DNA of 64,000 nucleotides from NCBI RefSeq assembly GCF_039538365.1, contig NZ_BAABCA010000001.1:744001-808000 (forward strand), written 5' to 3'. Of this stretch, positions 61,556 through 64,000 are shown piece by piece (the stretch's first letter is position 1; every line of letters begins with the position of its first letter). The stretch is from Postechiella marina (GTDB taxonomy: Bacteria; Bacteroidota; Bacteroidia; Flavobacteriales; Flavobacteriaceae). Under the pieces are notes generated by a model. It was not told the origin of the DNA. It was given only the letters and a program-made list of their open reading frames with translations, and searched no databases. The position numbers and the translations under genes are program-made.

Positions 61556-62580
61556 TATATAGATTTTAAAGTATCTATTAATATTTTATTCTCTTCTGGT
61601 GTACCAACTGTAATACGAATACAATTATCCACTTGTGTATTTCTGTTTCTAACAATAACCTTTTTATCAATTAAATATTGATAAGTTTTATTAGCATTGT
61701 CTACCTCTATCAATAAAAAATTGGCATCGGTAGGATATATTTTTTTAACAATAGAAAGCTTATTTAAAGCTTCTTTAAGTTTTGTTCTCTCTAATAGAAT
61801 AGTATCAATATTAGCCTTAACCAATTCTAAATTATTTAATCGATTTAAAACAGCTTCTTGATTTAAAGTACTTACGTTATATGGCGGTTTTACACGATTA
61901 TATAAGTTAATAATAGCTTCACTTGCGTAAGCAACACCAACCCTAACTCCTGCTAAACCCCAAGCTTTACTAAACGTTTGACTAACTATTAAATTATTAT
62001 ATGTATTAATATTTTTTATAAACGATGCTTGCGAACTAAAATCGATATATGCCTCATCTACAATTACAATACCATTAAAATTCTCTAAAATATATTTTAA
62101 ATCATCCGGATTTAAATTGTTTGCTGTTGGGTTATTAGGCGAACAAATAAAAATGATTTTTACATCTTCAAAATCTAAATATGGCTGTAATTGGTTTAGG
62201 TTTATTTGAAAATCATTAATTAAAGGTTGCTTAATTAGCTCTATATTATTGATGTTTGCAGACACATCGTACATACCGTATGTTGGAGAAAAGGTTAACA
62301 CCTTATCTTTTCCTGGTTCACAAAAAATTCGAAATGCCAAATCGATAACTTCATCACTTCCGTTACCAACAAAAATCTGGTTTGTTTCTACGTTTTTAAT
62401 AGCAGACAGTTTGTCTTTAATTGCCTTTTGTTGAGGGTCTGGATATCTATTTAAGGTTCCAAACGGATTTTCATTGGCATCCAAAAAAACATCGGCAGTG
62501 CCTTTAAATTCATCTCTTGCAGATGAATAGGCCTTTAAATTCCATATGTTATTTCTAACAATATTTTTCAAATTAATCAT
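61555..62580 (-). CDS. hisC: Histidinol-phosphate aminotransferase
   Basis: 341 residues. Fold type I PLP enzyme: DANENPFG, NRYPDPQQ, FVGNGSDEVIDL, ICSPNNPTAN, VDEAYIDFS, SQTFSKAWGLAGVRVG with the PLP lysine. Overlaps hisD by eight bases. Confidence 0.96.
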   Translation of the reverse strand: MINLKNIVRNNIWNLKAYSSARDEFKGTADVFLDANENPFGTLNRYPDPQQKAIKDKLSAIKNVETNQIFVGNGSDEVIDLAFRIFCEPGKDKVLTFSPTYGMYDVSANINNIELIKQPLINDFQINLNQLQPYLDFEDVKIIFICSPNNPTANNLNPDDLKYILENFNGIVIVDEAYIDFSSQASFIKNINTYNNLIVSQTFSKAWGLAGVRVGVAYASEAIINLYNRVKPPYNVSTLNQEAVLNRLNNLELVKANIDTILLERTKLKEALNKLSIVKKIYPTDANFLLIEVDNANKTYQYLIDKKVIVRNRNTQVDNCIRITVGTPEENKILIDTLKSI

Positions 62581-63862
62581 TTTTCAACGCTTTTAATCTA
62601 ATGGATACTGCATTTTTATGTGCCTGTAAACCTTCTGCTTCTGCCATTAATTCTATAGTCTCTCCAATATTTAAAATACCTTCTTTAGATATTTTTTGAA
62701 ATGTCATATTCTTTAAAAAGCTATCTAAATTCACACCAGAATAAGCTTTTGTAAAACCGTTGGTTGGTAACGTATGGTTGGTTCCAGATGCATAATCGCC
62801 TGCACTTTCTGGGGTATAATTACCAATAAAAACAGAACCAGCATTAAGTATACCATCTATATAAAAATCATCATTTTTTGTACAAATAATAAAGTGCTCT
62901 GGGCCATATTCATTAATCATATCTAAAGCTAACTCATTATTTTCTACATAAATTAACTTAGAATTCGATATAGCTTGTTCTGCAATCGCTTTACGCGGAA
63001 GTACAGCCATTTGCGACTCCACTTCATCTGAAACAGTTTGTAGTAAGTCTTTTGATGTTGATACTAATATTACTTGACTATCTGCACCATGCTCTGCTTG
63101 ACTTAACAAATCTGAAGCTATAAAACTAGCATTTGCTGTTTCGTCTGCAACAACAAGCAATTCGCTTGGTCCAGCAGGCATATCTATAGCCACACCATGT
63201 TTTGTTGCTAATTGCTTTGCAACTGTAACAAACTGGTTTCCAGGTCCAAAAATTTTATAAACTTGTGGTATCGTTTCTGTGCCAAAAGTTAAACCCGCAA
63301 TAGCTTGAATACCACCAACTTTTATAATTTTTGTAACACCACATAAATGCGCAGCATACATAATTTCTGCTGCTATTTTGCCTTCTTTGTTTGGAGGTGT
63401 ACACAATACAATTTCTTTGCAACCCGCAATATTGGCAGGTGTAGCAAGCATTAAAACTGTTGAAAACAATGGAGCTGTGCCTCCAGGAATATATAAACCA
63501 ACCTTTTGTATAGGTCTTTTTTCTTGCCAGCACTGCACACCTTTAGTTGTTTCTATTTCTACTTTAGATGTTTTTTGTACAGCATGAAAAGCTTCTATAT
63601 TAGTTTTTGCTTTTTTTATAGCTTCTTGAAGCTTTGTAGAAACCATTTGGCTAGCATTAGCTAATTCTTCTTGTGTTACAATATTCGACTCTAAATCTAC
63701 ACCATCAAACTTAGCTGTGTATTTTTTTATAGCTATGTCTCCGTTACTTTTAACATCATTAAAAACATTGGTTACAATGTCCTCAATATCGTTTACAGTT
63801 TGTGTTGGTCGCTCTAAAATAGAAGTCCATTCACTTTGTTTCGGATTGTTAATTATTTGCAT
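62573..63862 (-). CDS. hisD: Histidinol dehydrogenase
   Basis: 429 residues. Zinc-dependent dehydrogenase: YIPGGTAPLFSTVLMLA, KVGGIQAIAGLTFGTETI, IDMPAGPSELLVVADE, LLSQAEHGADSQVIL and NYTPESAGDYASGTNHTLPT. Oxidises histidinol to histidine in two steps. Usual length. Confidence 0.97.
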   Translation of the reverse strand: MQIINNPKQSEWTSILERPTQTVNDIEDIVTNVFNDVKSNGDIAIKKYTAKFDGVDLESNIVTQEELANASQMVSTKLQEAIKKAKTNIEAFHAVQKTSKVEIETTKGVQCWQEKRPIQKVGLYIPGGTAPLFSTVLMLATPANIAGCKEIVLCTPPNKEGKIAAEIMYAAHLCGVTKIIKVGGIQAIAGLTFGTETIPQVYKIFGPGNQFVTVAKQLATKHGVAIDMPAGPSELLVVADETANASFIASDLLSQAEHGADSQVILVSTSKDLLQTVSDEVESQMAVLPRKAIAEQAISNSKLIYVENNELALDMINEYGPEHFIICTKNDDFYIDGILNAGSVFIGNYTPESAGDYASGTNHTLPTNGFTKAYSGVNLDSFLKNMTFQKISKEGILNIGETIELMAEAEGLQAHKNAVSIRLKALKND

Positions 63863-63917
63863 TTTAATTTGCTTTTAGATCCTTGCTTTTTGCTAATAGC
63901 AAACCGCTATAAGTTGT

Positions 63918-64000
63918 ATTAAAGTACCATTTTCTCAATTGGACAAACTAAAAGACCTTCGGCCCCATTTTCTTTTAAAGCATCTATAACATCCCAAAAT
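63918..64000 (-). CDS. hisG: ATP phosphoribosyltransferase, C-terminal end
   Basis: 27 codons up to the window edge: WDVIDALKENGAEGLLVCPI followed by EKMVL and stop. This is the usual end of long-form HisG regulatory domains (PIEKM). It would open the operon, 55 bases before hisD. Confidence 0.8.

Overview
The window is AT-rich DNA from a member of the Bacteroidota, most likely a marine Flavobacteriaceae. The evidence is TonB-dependent receptors with carboxypeptidase-regulatory N-termini, type IX secretion C-terminal domains, lipoproteins with an SCSNDD-type lipobox, promoters of the TTTG-N19/20-TAnnTTTG type, and few Shine-Dalgarno sites. The species cannot be fixed from the sequence.

Layout. 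(1) 1-9.9 kb: end of a luciferase-like monooxygenase, guanine deaminase, a minus-strand operon (small Cys/His-rich secreted protein, ABC ATPase, siderophore-type TonB receptor, two DUF3526 permeases), a serine hydrolase and a secreted hypothetical. (2) 10.0-14.5 kb: a Fur/Zur-type regulator divergent from a MerC-like membrane protein, with two operator palindromes in the shared promoter, then PhoX, Mog and a COG0523 GTPase. (3) 14.5-28.2 kb: an array of plus-strand gene cassettes separated by imperfect palindromes that behave like integron attC sites, carrying two copies and one remnant of an IS3-family element. (4) 28.3-36.1 kb: an operon starting at a third copy of the same operator (Cys/His-rich secreted protein, TonB receptor, two DUF4625 lipoproteins, second COG0523 GTPase, LolD/FtsX-type ABC pair, DUF3299-like protein). 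This is a probable zinc-starvation (Zur) operon. (5) 36.2-43.6 kb: calpain-like protease, DUF6642-like protein, membrane proteins, MscS channel, M23/LysM peptidase, and a type IX secreted protein broken by a 23-bp tandem duplication. (6) 43.7-48.5 kb: leuCDAB operon (minus). (7) 48.8-57.4 kb: housekeeping and hypothetical genes, Dps, a TruA paralogue, a six-repeat type IX secreted protein. (8) 57.4-64 kb: histidine operon hisG-D-C-B-H-A-F-IE (minus), hisG cut by the window edge.

How it fits together. The main result is the cassette array. In five of seven testable cassettes, the first nine bases after the G/TT junction, preceded by G, are the reverse complement (9 or 10 of 10 positions) of the 5' arm of the palindrome ending that same cassette. 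That is the relation between R' and R'' in integron cassettes. No integrase is in the window, so this would be an integrase-less array (CALIN-like) or a related cassette system. It lies between two gene groups linked by the same zinc-type operator, as if cassettes accumulated inside a metal-homeostasis locus.
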